Shown in pieces: positions 36,428-45,004 of a stretch of 64,000 nucleotides of DNA. Source of the DNA: Enterococcus sp. 9E7_DIV0242 (GTDB lineage Bacteria; Bacillota; Bacilli; Lactobacillales; Enterococcaceae). The first letter of the stretch is position 1; every line of letters starts with the position of its first letter. A program made the position numbers and the translations under genes. The stretch covers positions 3,039,001-3,103,000 of the forward strand of contig NZ_CP147247.1 of the NCBI RefSeq assembly GCF_002140975.2, written 5' to 3'. Under the pieces are notes generated by a model. That model was not told the origin of the DNA. It saw only the letters and a list, made by a program, of their open reading frames with translations, and did not search any database.

Positions 36428-38005
36428 TTGAAACTTAGACCATACCAAGACGAATCAAAAACAGCCGTTCAAAATGAATGGAAAGAGGGAAAGAAAAGAA
36501 CGTTGTTAGTGTTACCCACAGGCTGTGGAAAAACGATTGTTTTCAGCAAGATCATTGAGGACCGTGTGCGCTTAGGTGAAAGGGGCCTGGTGTTAGCCCA
36601 TCGTGGTGAATTACTTGACCAAGCTTCAGACAAGCTGGAAAAGGCCACAGGATTAAAGACTGCCACCGAAAAGGCAGAACAAACCAGTATAGGCAGTTTT
36701 TTTCGTGTAGTAGTCGGATCTGTTCAAACGATGCAGCGAGAAAAGCGCCTGAGTATGTTCCCGCCGGATTATTTTGATTTCATTGTAGTTGATGAAGCCC
36801 ACCATTGCATATCGGATGGCTACCAGCGTGTATTGAAGCATTTTGAATCTGCTAACGTGCTGGGCGTAACTGCCACGCCAGACAGAGGAGACATGCGAAA
36901 TTTAGGCAGTTACTTTGAATCATTGGCTTATGAGTATTCATTAGTTCAGGCAATTAAAGAAGGCTATTTGTCACCGATCAAAGCGGTAACTGTGCCGCTT
37001 AAACTGGACCTGTCAGGGGTTGGCCAGCAGGCCGGAGACTTCAAAACCAAAGACTTAGGCACGGCCCTGGATCCGTACCTGGAAAGTATCGCAGATGAAA
37101 TGCTGGAATACTGCAAAGATCGCAAAACAGTGGTGTTTCTTCCTTTAGTGAAGACAAGCCAAAAATTCACGGATATTTTAAATAGAAAAGGATTCAAAGC
37201 TGCAGAGGTAAATGGAAATAGTGCTGATCGTGCGGAAATCTTAGAAGATTTTGACAAGGATAAATACAACGTTTTGTGTAACTCTATGCTGCTCACTGAG
37301 GGCTGGGATTGTCCGAGCGTTGATTGTGTCATTGTGTTGCGGCCCACTAAAGTGCGGAGCCTATACAGCCAAATGGTTGGCCGAGGCACCCGCCTATTTC
37401 CTGGAAAGGAAAACCTGTTGCTTATTGATTTTCTATGGCATACAGAGCGCCATGAGCTATGCCGCCCGGCCCATTTAATCGCTGAAACCGAAGAAGTGGC
37501 TAAAAAGATGACTGAGAACATTGAAGAAGCTGGAATGCCCCTTGATTTGGAAGAGGCAGAGGTGAAGGCTTCAGAGGATGTTATTGCCCAGCGTGAGGAA
37601 GCATTGGCCAAGCAGCTGGCTGAAATGAAGAAACGAAAACGCAAGCTTGTGGATCCGCTGCAATTTGAAATGAGTATTCAAGCGGAGGACTTATCCAGCT
37701 ATGTTCCGAGCTTCGGTTGGGAAATGTCGCCACCATCGGATAAGCAGGTGCAGGCACTTGAAAAATTCGGCATTATGCCCGATGAAATAGACAACGCCGG
37801 TAAAGCTTCACTGTTGCTTGATCGTTTGAACAAGCGAAAGGCTGAAGGTTTGGCCACACCTAAGCAAATACGTTTCTTAGAAGGTCGAGGCTTCAAGCAT
37901 GTGGGTACTTGGAACTTTGATGGAGCAAAAAATTTGATCGATCGGATTGCTGGGAATGGTTGGAGAGTTCCGGCAGGTATTGATCCTAAAACATATAAAG
38001 ATTAG
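36428..38005 (+). CDS. Phage DEAD/DEAH-box helicase
   Basis: Superfamily 2 helicase of 525 residues. Motif I LPTGCGKT, motif II VDEAHH, motif III VTATPDR and motif VI QMVGRGTR are all intact, followed by a C-terminal extension with a repeated KQ(V)Q..LE.FGI / TPKQIRFLEGRGF pattern. It unwinds DNA during phage replication or recombination. The start is TTG at 36428 behind GGAGGC. Confidence 0.9.
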   Translation: MKLRPYQDESKTAVQNEWKEGKKRTLLVLPTGCGKTIVFSKIIEDRVRLGERGLVLAHRGELLDQASDKLEKATGLKTATEKAEQTSIGSFFRVVVGSVQTMQREKRLSMFPPDYFDFIVVDEAHHCISDGYQRVLKHFESANVLGVTATPDRGDMRNLGSYFESLAYEYSLVQAIKEGYLSPIKAVTVPLKLDLSGVGQQAGDFKTKDLGTALDPYLESIADEMLEYCKDRKTVVFLPLVKTSQKFTDILNRKGFKAAEVNGNSADRAEILEDFDKDKYNVLCNSMLLTEGWDCPSVDCVIVLRPTKVRSLYSQMVGRGTRLFPGKENLLLIDFLWHTERHELCRPAHLIAETEEVAKKMTENIEEAGMPLDLEEAEVKASEDVIAQREEALAKQLAEMKKRKRKLVDPLQFEMSIQAEDLSSYVPSFGWEMSPPSDKQVQALEKFGIMPDEIDNAGKASLLLDRLNKRKAEGLATPKQIRFLEGRGFKHVGTWNFDGAKNLIDRIAGNGWRVPAGIDPKTYKD

Positions 38006-38013
38006 GTGAGAAA

Positions 38014-38274
38014 ATGGCGAAAATAATGTATGAGGTCAAATTATACACTGATAACATGCCCTTGTATCATAACAATCTTAGATATTGTGGCAGGTTCAGT
38101 GGTGGGGAGACATTTAAAAAACTATCAGAAGCAGAAGAATACGCAAGAAATATTGTGAAAAAGTATAAATGGCTTTCTGGTGGATATGCTCACATTGTAA
38201 AAACAACGTACCTTGGTTTTATTGAAGGGTATAAAAATGAGCATGTAAAGGAAATTGAATACAAAGGAGAATAA
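38014..38274 (+). CDS. Small phage protein
   Basis: 86 residues, mixed alpha/beta, basic, ends just before the primase gene. Unknown function. Confidence 0.55.
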   Translation: MAKIMYEVKLYTDNMPLYHNNLRYCGRFSGGETFKKLSEAEEYARNIVKKYKWLSGGYAHIVKTTYLGFIEGYKNEHVKEIEYKGE

Positions 38275-38280
38275 GCCAGG

Positions 38281-40515
38281 ATGCAAAGAACGCTAGATTT
38301 AACTGAATTACTAAACTACATTGATCCAGCAAATCTGGATTATCAGGAATGGGTCAATGTAGGGATGGCCTTAAAGGAAGAAGGGTACACGGCAGAAGAC
38401 TGGGACGAATGGAGCCAAAGCGATGGCCGTTATCGTCCCGGCGAATGTCTAAAGAAATGGGAAACATTTAAAGGTACGGGCTTGCCAGTCACAGGTGCCA
38501 CAATCACGCAGCTGGCCAAAGAAAATGGCTGGGAAAGTTCTTATTCTGATGATGATTCTTTTCTTGATTGGAACGATAGTTTTATAGCAACTGATGTGGA
38601 TAAAGGCTATAAGCTTGTGAAAACTGATTGGGTCATGGGAAAAGAGATCAAGGAGCCAAAGCATTGGGATCCTTCAAAGGAAATAATCGATTACCTGGAA
38701 ACTGTTTTCTCTCCTGGTGACATTATCAGCTATGTATCAGATGGCTATTTAGATAAAAAGGCCGATGGTACAGAGAAATGGTTGCCAAGAAACGGCATTT
38801 ATACCCGGACAGCTGGAGAGATCATTGAAGCATTGAGAAAAAATAATGGCGATGTTGGTGCAGTCTTCGGTGATCCCAACCTGGCTTGTGGTGCTTGGAT
38901 CCGTTTCAATCCTATGGACGGTGAAGGAACCAAAAACACTAATGTAGTGGACTATCGTTATGCCCTTGTGGAATCAGACAGCATGAAAATTGAACAGCAA
39001 AATGAAATCCTCAGAGAACTGGAGCTGCCAATTGTGGCATTGACTTATTCAGGAGGGAAAAGCCTTCATGCGATCGTCAAGGTTGATGCAGTCAATTATC
39101 CGCAATACCAGGAGCGGGTGGATTATTTATATAAGATCGTTGAAAAAAACGGCCTTAGAGTGGATAAGCAGAACAAGAACCCTTCAAGGCTCACAAGGTT
39201 GCCTGGGTTCGTCCGGGGAGATCAAAAGCAGTTCATTATTGCAAAAAATATCGGTAAAGGATCATGGGAAGAATGGCAGGAGTATATCGAGGACATGAAC
39301 GATAATCTGCCAGATCCGGAAAGCTTGGCCGATCTCTTTGATAGTGAAATTGTGCTGGCACCAGAATTGATCAAGGGCGTTCTGCGCCAAGGTCATAAAA
39401 TGCTGATTGCTGGACCGTCAAAAGCCGGCAAGTCGTTTCTATTGATGCAGTTGGTTATTGCGATTGCAGAGGGGAAAGAGTGGCTAGGGTTTCCATGCAC
39501 ACAAGGAAAAGTGCTTTATGTCAACCTTGAGCTTGATTCAAATTCTGCCAAAAATCGGATAGTTGAAATTTACAAACGATTAGGCAATGGCCATGCTAAT
39601 GTATCAAATATAGATATCTGGAATTTACGGGGTAAAACAAGCCCGATGGATAAGCTGGCACCTAAGTTGATCAGACGTGCACAGAAAGCTGGGTACATTG
39701 CTGTGGTGATCGATCCAATTTATAAGGTATTAACTGGAGACGAAAACAGTGCCCATGAAATGGCCAACTTTACGAATCAGTTCGATAAGATTGCCACAGA
39801 ATTAGGTTGTGCAGTGATCTATTGCCACCACCACAGTAAAGGTTCCCAAGGTGGTAAGAACTCAATTGACCGGTCTTCTGGGTCCGGCGTGTTTGCCAGA
39901 GATCCGGATGCTATTCTTGATCTGATCGAGCTGCCTGTTACTGAAGATAGGTACATGGTCCAGGAGAATCAAGCGATCTGTGACACCTACGCAAAGGCAA
40001 TTCAAACCTATAACCCCTCATATGATTCAATAGGCCTTGATGATTATTCCAGTAAAAAGCAAATGGGGCACCATTTAATGGCAGCAATCCAGGCACAACC
40101 AACGTTGGCCATCATTGAACAGGAACGCCAGAAAGCTGTTGAGGCAGCAAGGCAGTGCAGTGCTTGGCGATTGGATGGCACGCTGCGGGAGTTCCCAAGA
40201 TTCAAGACGGTAAACGCCTGGTTTAAGTTCCCGGTGCACGTACTGGATGATTCACTGCAGGATATCACCCTGGAGGATAACCCGAAAGAGAAATGGAAAA
40301 AAGGTACTCAGAAATCAAATGAGAGCCGGGCAGATAAATCAAAGCGTGAACTGGAAGAGGCCTTTAATATTCTGAGTGAAGATGGCAGCCCGGTAGACGT
40401 TGAACAGCTTGCAGACTATTTGGAAATAGCACGAACTACTGTTTACACACGTGTAAAAAAACACGAAAAGTTTAAAGCAGAAGACGGTTTTGTTTCTAAA
40501 GAAAATGAAAAATGA
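38281..40515 (+). CDS. Phage primase-helicase (PriCT_2 + AEP-like + RepA-type ATPase)
   Basis: 744 residues. N-terminal PriCT_2-like domain (about 3-80, with WVNVGMALKEEGY and CLKKWETF). A primase-like region (about 190-340) follows, with ALVESD, SGGKSLHAIVKVD and NPSRLTRLPG, the pattern of archaeo-eukaryotic-type primases. A RecA-fold ATPase of the RepA kind has Walker A AGPSKAGKSFLL (about 377) and Walker B VVIDPIY, with CHHHSKG. The C-terminus has a helix-turn-helix-like segment. It probably primes and unwinds at the origin-like block directly downstream. Confidence 0.85.
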   Translation: MQRTLDLTELLNYIDPANLDYQEWVNVGMALKEEGYTAEDWDEWSQSDGRYRPGECLKKWETFKGTGLPVTGATITQLAKENGWESSYSDDDSFLDWNDSFIATDVDKGYKLVKTDWVMGKEIKEPKHWDPSKEIIDYLETVFSPGDIISYVSDGYLDKKADGTEKWLPRNGIYTRTAGEIIEALRKNNGDVGAVFGDPNLACGAWIRFNPMDGEGTKNTNVVDYRYALVESDSMKIEQQNEILRELELPIVALTYSGGKSLHAIVKVDAVNYPQYQERVDYLYKIVEKNGLRVDKQNKNPSRLTRLPGFVRGDQKQFIIAKNIGKGSWEEWQEYIEDMNDNLPDPESLADLFDSEIVLAPELIKGVLRQGHKMLIAGPSKAGKSFLLMQLVIAIAEGKEWLGFPCTQGKVLYVNLELDSNSAKNRIVEIYKRLGNGHANVSNIDIWNLRGKTSPMDKLAPKLIRRAQKAGYIAVVIDPIYKVLTGDENSAHEMANFTNQFDKIATELGCAVIYCHHHSKGSQGGKNSIDRSSGSGVFARDPDAILDLIELPVTEDRYMVQENQAICDTYAKAIQTYNPSYDSIGLDDYSSKKQMGHHLMAAIQAQPTLAIIEQERQKAVEAARQCSAWRLDGTLREFPRFKTVNAWFKFPVHVLDDSLQDITLEDNPKEKWKKGTQKSNESRADKSKRELEEAFNILSEDGSPVDVEQLADYLEIARTTVYTRVKKHEKFKAEDGFVSKENEK

Positions 40516-40524
40516 TTGTCGTAT

Positions 40525-40597
40525 CTATTTAGCCCTGACAAGCTCCGACACAAGACAACTTGCGTTAAAGGCTAAATAGCTCCGACAAGCTCCGACA
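40525..40597 (+). repeat. Iterons within a 10-bp inverted repeat (putative origin, left part)
   Basis: AGCTCCGACA occurs three times (40541, 40578, 40588), the last two in tandem; GACAAGCTCCGACA occurs twice. CTATTTAGCC (40525) and GGCTAAATAG (40570-40579) form a perfect inverted repeat around the first iteron. Confidence 0.65.
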
Positions 40598-40611
40598 ACT
40601 TTTAGAAACCC

Positions 40612-40688
40612 TGTCACACCGCTGTCCGCTATTCTTGTCTACTCTCCCTTTTCAAGGGATAGAGTAGACAATAGAATGCAGCGTGACA
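40612..40688. other. Long cruciform downstream of the primase gene (putative origin, right part)
   Basis: Successive paired arms TGTCA/TGACA, CGCTG/CAGCG, ATTC/GAAT, TTGTCTACTCT/AGAGTAGACAA and CCCTT/AAGGG close a 3-base loop, with only small bulges. There is no T run, so it is not a terminator. Confidence 0.65.
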
Positions 40689-40758
40689 AAATTTGGAGGC
40701 GACAGAGAAAAAAAGAAATGGCATAGACCAGAATAAAATAACATGAAAGAGGGATATT

Positions 40759-40974
40759 ATGAATGAAATCCAATGGCGTAGAACTCACTTCGCTATAAAG
40801 AAGGATGGAAAATATAAGCACTTTCCAGCACAGAACTACAATACTGAGCTGAATAAAAGCTGCCTGTTCCTTAGTGAAGAGGCAGCCTATCGGAATGCCT
40901 CAATTTATGATGAAGTGGTTCAGGTTGAACTTAGAGAGATACCTAAGGAGGAATGGGCTAAATGGACGAAATAA
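40759..40974 (+). CDS. Small phage protein
   Basis: 71 residues, mixed, begins MNEIQWRRTHFAIKKDGKYK. It overlaps the next gene by 13 bp. Unknown function. Confidence 0.55.
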   Translation: MNEIQWRRTHFAIKKDGKYKHFPAQNYNTELNKSCLFLSEEAAYRNASIYDEVVQVELREIPKEEWAKWTK

Positions 40975-41252
40975 AAGTGGCAGGTGTCACCTATCAAATT
41001 AAAGAGGTCCCAGTGGTAGAAATTGAACGGGATAAAAATTTTCTTGGGTTCTGTGATCACGACAATACTGAGATCCATGTTTTGGATGAACTCAGCGACC
41101 AGAGAAAAGACGATGTGCTTTTTCATGAGCTAACCCATGCAATTTTCTTTGAGGCCGGCTATGACGATCAAGACGAAGACATGATAAACCGGGTAGGGAA
41201 AGTTTTTCATCAAGTAATCAAAGATAATTTTCACAGGAAGGGGATAGCGTAA
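40962..41252 (+). CDS. ImmA/IrrE-type zinc metalloprotease-like phage protein
   Basis: 96 residues with the zinc-binding HELTH motif (VLFHELTHAIFFEAG) in a helix, preceded by short strands. This is the compact peptidase_M78/ImmA-like form. ImmA-type enzymes cleave phage repressors; whether this one does is unknown, and it lies in the middle region rather than next to the repressor. AAGGAGG precedes the ATG. Confidence 0.65.
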   Translation: MDEIKVAGVTYQIKEVPVVEIERDKNFLGFCDHDNTEIHVLDELSDQRKDDVLFHELTHAIFFEAGYDDQDEDMINRVGKVFHQVIKDNFHRKGIA

Positions 41253-41545
41253 TGAAAGCATATGAAGCAATGAAACTGATTGACGAATACGGGGCACATA
41301 AAACTCTTCAATCTGTTTTTGAAAGTTTTGGAAGAGAATTTGAGTGTCCTCAGTGTAAAGGGACTGGCTTTTATCAGAAAAAAGTAATAGTGCCTTATCC
41401 ATCGGGGCTCCCTGATTCCGGATGGGTGCCCGATACGATTGAATATAAGAGAACAGAATGCAACTTGTGTGGCGGTCATGGTTGGTCTGATCATGAATAC
41501 AAGCCAAAAATGGTGCAGGAAGGTTGGGAGGAAATTAAATCATGA
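41252..41545 (+). CDS. Phage zinc-finger protein with DnaJ-like CxxCxGxG pairs
   Basis: 97 residues with CPQCKGTGF and CNLCGGHGW, two halves of a DnaJ-type zinc-binding site, joined by a Pro-rich loop. The A of its ATG is shared with the previous stop codon. Role unknown. Confidence 0.65.
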   Translation: MKAYEAMKLIDEYGAHKTLQSVFESFGREFECPQCKGTGFYQKKVIVPYPSGLPDSGWVPDTIEYKRTECNLCGGHGWSDHEYKPKMVQEGWEEIKS

Positions 41546-41859
41546 ACGAAAACCAACAAATAGTGTTTACCTGGTTAAAGGCGTGTGTGGATGTTGACGG
41601 TGATGTTCCAATTAAAGCAATTTTTATTCTTGGCGATCTATGGCAAATGAGAAGGTTCAACGATCAAGAGGCCATAAGAGTGGATAATGCTTATGCAGAG
41701 TTAACTGAGTTTGAGCAATATGAGTTGCTTGCTGCTTTTGCAGAATGGGGATCAAAGAAGTTTTGTAAAGACTGCGGTTGTGAAATGGCTGTTTGTGCTG
41801 ATGGTTGGAAAGATCAACGGAAATGCTGCCCTGACTGTAAATGTACGAAAGGGGAATAG
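41542..41859 (+). CDS. Phage protein with C-terminal zinc ribbon
   Basis: 105 residues. A helical N-terminal part is followed by a Cys-rich end (CKDCGCEMAVC and CCPDCKC). It overlaps the previous gene by 4 bp. Unknown function. Confidence 0.6.
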   Translation: MNENQQIVFTWLKACVDVDGDVPIKAIFILGDLWQMRRFNDQEAIRVDNAYAELTEFEQYELLAAFAEWGSKKFCKDCGCEMAVCADGWKDQRKCCPDCKCTKGE

Positions 41860-41862
41860 GTC

Positions 41863-42054
41863 ATGACATGGGCTGATAAGTTAGAAGGTAAAAAGCAACA
41901 GGCAAAAAGATTGATGGATAAGCTGCCAGGGCCAACACCTACACTTTGGTATTATGTAGGCGGTTCAGACTTTCCGAAAAAGGAATCTAAAGAATTATGG
42001 GATTATATCGAATCACTGCAGAAGAAGGTGAAACAAGATGAAAAAAATAATTAG
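41863..42054 (+). CDS. Small phage protein
   Basis: 63 residues, Lys-rich, no recognised domain; overlaps the next small membrane-protein gene by 17 bp. Confidence 0.5.
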   Translation: MTWADKLEGKKQQAKRLMDKLPGPTPTLWYYVGGSDFPKKESKELWDYIESLQKKVKQDEKNN

Positions 42055-42202
42055 TATCATTCTATCCTGTGGGTTAGGTTCGTGTCTTTATAACTTATGG
42101 AATGGGGAGCCATTAAGAGCTGCGGCCTTTTCTGGTTTAGTCTCCTTGGTAGTTTTAAATTATATGTTTTGGTTTGATCAAGATAGAGGTGATAAAAAAT
42201 GA
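42038..42202 (+). CDS. 54-residue phage membrane protein
   Basis: Starts MKKIISIILSCGLGSCLYNL at the ATG at 42038, behind AGAAGGTGAAA. It has a hydrophobic start with two cysteines and a second hydrophobic segment (about 29-46), ending in a charged tail. Its stop overlaps the rusA ATG by 4 bp, so the tight packing supports it as real. Confidence 0.55.
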   Translation: MKKIISIILSCGLGSCLYNLWNGEPLRAAAFSGLVSLVVLNYMFWFDQDRGDKK

Positions 42203-42597
42203 TTGAGTTTTTCATGCCTATGGCCAAAGTACCAACCACTACACACCAGCAAAAACAGGTTCGTGTGGTCAAAGGGAAGCCGGTATTCTATGAGCCAGCT
42301 GATCTGCAGGCTGCACGTGCAAAATTGACAGCTCACCTTGGCCAGCATGTGCCAGATAAAAAGTTTACTGGAGCTGTTCAACTTGTGACAAAGTGGTGTT
42401 TTCCGGTAAAGGGTAAGCACGTACATGGAGAGTATAAAACCACTAAGCCAGATACCGATAATTTGCAGAAGCTTCTAAAGGACTGCATGACTGACCTTGA
42501 TTTTTGGGTGGACGATGCACTTGTGGCCAGTGAGATCACAGAAAAGTTTTATGCTGATCTGCCAGGTATTTATATTCGGATTGAGGCGATCGGATGA
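42199..42597 (+). CDS. rusA: RusA-like Holliday junction resolvase
   Basis: Endonuclease of 132 residues that resolves four-way junctions during phage recombination and packaging. KPDTDNLQKLLKDCMTDLDF with the following WVDDALV carries the conserved acidic catalytic residues of RusA. Overlaps its neighbours by 4 bp on both sides. Confidence 0.9.
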   Translation: MIEFFMPMAKVPTTTHQQKQVRVVKGKPVFYEPADLQAARAKLTAHLGQHVPDKKFTGAVQLVTKWCFPVKGKHVHGEYKTTKPDTDNLQKLLKDCMTDLDFWVDDALVASEITEKFYADLPGIYIRIEAIG

Positions 42598-42845
42598 ATT
42601 ACAAAGCGTTTTTTCAAGACGTGACTATTTGGATGGACCAGATCAATGAGGTAGTACAACGCCATTCGATTTTCACCGATGAATACTGGGATCATGTTGT
42701 GAAGTCTGCTGGAGAGCTATGCAACAAGTACGGCAATCATGAGCTAGTAAAGCAGCAAATGAGCATGCTGATCGGGTACCTGGATCAACAATATAGGAAG
42801 GCGAAGGGGGGAGCCGATGAAACGAATGCACAAAAACGGGTTTGA
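42594..42845 (+). CDS. Small phage protein
   Basis: 83 residues, helical. It overlaps both the rusA-like gene (4 bp) and the ArpU-like gene (29 bp). Unknown function. Confidence 0.55.
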   Translation: MNYKAFFQDVTIWMDQINEVVQRHSIFTDEYWDHVVKSAGELCNKYGNHELVKQQMSMLIGYLDQQYRKAKGGADETNAQKRV

Positions 42846-43140
42846 GAAGGTCCGGGATCTCATGTTTGAATATCCGTACTTTGAGGATCACTTGCGTAAG
42901 CTTGGAAATAATAATTCAGATGTGGCTATAAAATTGGCCGAAACGCAGCAAGCCATCAAAGGCTGCATGGATAACGAACCAGATGAAAACCTAAAGCGAT
43001 TTATTGAATGCTATTACTTCAAGCGGTACAGTATGAATAAATCTTTGAATGAGGCACATTATTCATGGTCCTCTATCAAACGAAAGCGAAAAGCCTTTTT
43101 CAAAAAGGTAGCCCAGGAGTTAAGTATTTACTGGGAATAA
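42817..43140 (+). CDS. ArpU-family late transcriptional regulator
   Basis: 107 residues. The C-terminal half ends with a sigma-region-4-like helix-turn-helix (SLNEAHYSWSSIKRKRKAFF). Size and position, last gene before the terminase, match the ArpU/late-regulator group of Gram-positive phages. It probably activates late promoters. A 16-bp element right after its stop recurs at the second late promoter and is a good candidate binding site. Confidence 0.72.
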   Translation: MKRMHKNGFEKVRDLMFEYPYFEDHLRKLGNNNSDVAIKLAETQQAIKGCMDNEPDENLKRFIECYYFKRYSMNKSLNEAHYSWSSIKRKRKAFFKKVAQELSIYWE

Positions 43141-43144
43141 ATGT

Positions 43145-43177
43145 TGAGCCTTTTTCACTCAACTTTCATGATATAAA
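43145..43177 (+). promoter_or_regulatory. Putative late promoter 1
   Basis: TGAGCCTTTTTCACTC (43145-43160), an 11-bp gap, then extended -10 TGATATAAA (43169-43177). The same element and spacing recur at 47501-47533. No -35 consensus is present, as expected for an activated promoter. Confidence 0.6.
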
Positions 43178-43179
43178 GG

Positions 43180-43221
43180 GTATATGGTAGATGCGTTTTG
43201 CTGAAGCCATATACTCCTTTT
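43180..43221 (+). terminator. Terminator overlapping late promoter 1
   Basis: GTATATGG (43180) pairs with CCATATAC (43207-43214), followed by TCCTTTTTT. The expected start site of late promoter 1 falls inside the left arm, so only readthrough from upstream would form the full stem. Confidence 0.75.
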
Positions 43222-43276
43222 TTGTTTTGGTACTTCTGTACAACTGATTCATATTTAATACTTCCTTTTTTCCCTT

Positions 43277-43307
43277 TGCACTACCATTTTGTGGTGGTGC
43301 ATTTTTT
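43277..43307 (+). terminator. Leader terminator before terS
   Basis: TGCACTACCA (43277) pairs with TGGTGGTGCA, with one G-T pair, followed by T6. It lies 30 bp before the terS ATG, so late transcripts must read through it. Confidence 0.8.
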
Positions 43308-43335
43308 ACATAGTTACAAGAATAGAGGTGAGACA

Positions 43336-43773
43336 ATGGCATTGACGGAGAAACAACAGATTTTTGCAGATGAATATTTGAAGGATTTAAACGGCACGAG
43401 AGCTTATAAAGTAGCCTATACCAAGGTGAAAAAGGATTCTGTTGCAGCGGCAAATGCAAACAGATTGCTAAGAAATGCTAAGGTTCAAACGTATATAGAT
43501 GAACAGCTTGAGCAAATGCACAATGAACGCACTGCAGATGCCCAGGAGGTATTGGAGTATTTGACTGCAGTAATGCGGGGTGAGGAGACAGAAGAAACCC
43601 TGGTGGGAATAGGAGAAGGTGCCCAGGCAAAAATTGATATAGGGGTGGGTGCCAAAGACAGGATAAAGGCCGCCGAACTACTGGGCAAACGTCATGCGTT
43701 GTTCACTGATAAAAAAGAGATCAGCGGAGAAGTCGGGGTGACGTTTGTTGAAGACGTACCAGAAGAAGACTAG
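43336..43773 (+). CDS. terS: Terminase small subunit
   Basis: 145 residues. The start MALTEKQQIFADEYLKDLNG and following helix-turn-helix (VKKDSVAAANANRLLRN) are typical of the terminase_2 family, which recognises the packaging site. AGAGGTGAG precedes the ATG at 43336; the frame upstream runs through the leader and is not coding. Confidence 0.88.
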   Translation: MALTEKQQIFADEYLKDLNGTRAYKVAYTKVKKDSVAAANANRLLRNAKVQTYIDEQLEQMHNERTADAQEVLEYLTAVMRGEETEETLVGIGEGAQAKIDIGVGAKDRIKAAELLGKRHALFTDKKEISGEVGVTFVEDVPEED

Positions 43774-45004
43774 ACCGGAAATACGAATAAAAATGGCGTG
43801 GGCCTTGGGTAAAGGGTACAACCGGTTTTATCATTGCCGGAACTTTTTCCGAGTAGTCAAGGGATCCCGTGGGTCCAAGAAGTCCAAGAACACAGCACTG
43901 TGTTACATTCACGACATTTTAAAATATCCATGGGCGAATTTGCTTGTCGTCCGGCGGTTTTCAAATACAAATAAGCAATCCACCTATTCCGATCTGAAGT
44001 GGGCATGCAAAAGGCTCAAGGTTTCCCATCTATTCAAGTTCAATGAATCGCTGCCAGAGATCACGGTGAAGGCAACTGGCCAGAAGATTCTTTTCAGGGG
44101 TCTGGATGATGAATTGAAAATCACATCAATCTCAGTTGACATTGGTTTTCTGTGTTGGGCATGGTTTGAGGAAGCTTATCAGATCGAGAGCCAAGAGAAA
44201 TTCGATACAGTTGTGGAATCTATCCGGGGTGGTGTCGAGGCTCCAGATGACTTTTTCAAGCAGGTAACGTTGACCTTCAACCCGTGGAGTGAGAACCACT
44301 GGCTGAAGAAAGAATTTTTTGACGAGAAAACGAAACGGCCGGACACCTTTTCAACAACGACAACCTTCAGGGTGAACGAATGGCTGACGGATGATGACAG
44401 AGAGCGCTATGAGCGTGTATTGGAAGTTGATCCGCAGCGTGGCGCTGTTGTGGCCAATGGCGAATGGGGCATGACCGATGGTGTTGTTTATCCGAAATGG
44501 AAGACGTTCACCGGCACACCTAAAGGCCTTGTTAAAGTCACGGGCCTTGACTGGGGGAACGATAATGGTTCAGGTGATCCAACCGCAATCGTTGATATCT
44601 GGATTGATCCAGTCAACATGAATTTATATGTGCGGCAAGTGGCCTATTCTAATACATTGCAGCTTGAGCAGGTCCCAGCGTATTTGGATCATGATACAAA
44701 AATATATGCAGATACCAACCTAGGTGTGGCCAATACTTATTTGAAAAATCGTAAGTATCAAGTAAACCCGATGAAAACGGCCAAACACAAAGGGAAAATT
44801 GATGATGGAATAAAAACAGTGAAGCTGTTTAATATTTACATTGATGAAATGAGCCGGGACCTTATCGGGGAAATAAGCGGCTATGTCAAGGATTATGATG
44901 ATATTAAAAAGAAATCTGAATACATTGGAAGTCACCATTTATTGGATGCCATGCGTTACGGTGTCCGTGGTTGGTACAACCAGGAAAGTAGAGGGAAGCT
45001 TTAA
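43745..45004 (+). CDS. terL: Terminase large subunit (PBSX family)
   Basis: Packaging motor of 419 residues. The ATPase part carries RVVKGSRGSKKSKNTA as Walker A-like region and FLCWAWFEEA as Walker B. The nuclease part includes GLDWGNDNGSGDPTAI and the Asp near IYADTN. Starts at TTG 43745 inside terS behind GGGGTG; an ATG at 43795 is the alternative, but then the N-terminus is short. Confidence 0.9.
   Translation: MLKTYQKKTRPEIRIKMAWALGKGYNRFYHCRNFFRVVKGSRGSKKSKNTALCYIHDILKYPWANLLVVRRFSNTNKQSTYSDLKWACKRLKVSHLFKFNESLPEITVKATGQKILFRGLDDELKITSISVDIGFLCWAWFEEAYQIESQEKFDTVVESIRGGVEAPDDFFKQVTLTFNPWSENHWLKKEFFDEKTKRPDTFSTTTTFRVNEWLTDDDRERYERVLEVDPQRGAVVANGEWGMTDGVVYPKWKTFTGTPKGLVKVTGLDWGNDNGSGDPTAIVDIWIDPVNMNLYVRQVAYSNTLQLEQVPAYLDHDTKIYADTNLGVANTYLKNRKYQVNPMKTAKHKGKIDDGIKTVKLFNIYIDEMSRDLIGEISGYVKDYDDIKKKSEYIGSHHLLDAMRYGVRGWYNQESRGKL

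Noticed and set aside
43198..43335. Upstream extension of terS
   Set aside because: This stretch contains two terminators and a leader; the ATG at 43336 has a ribosome site and a typical terminase start.
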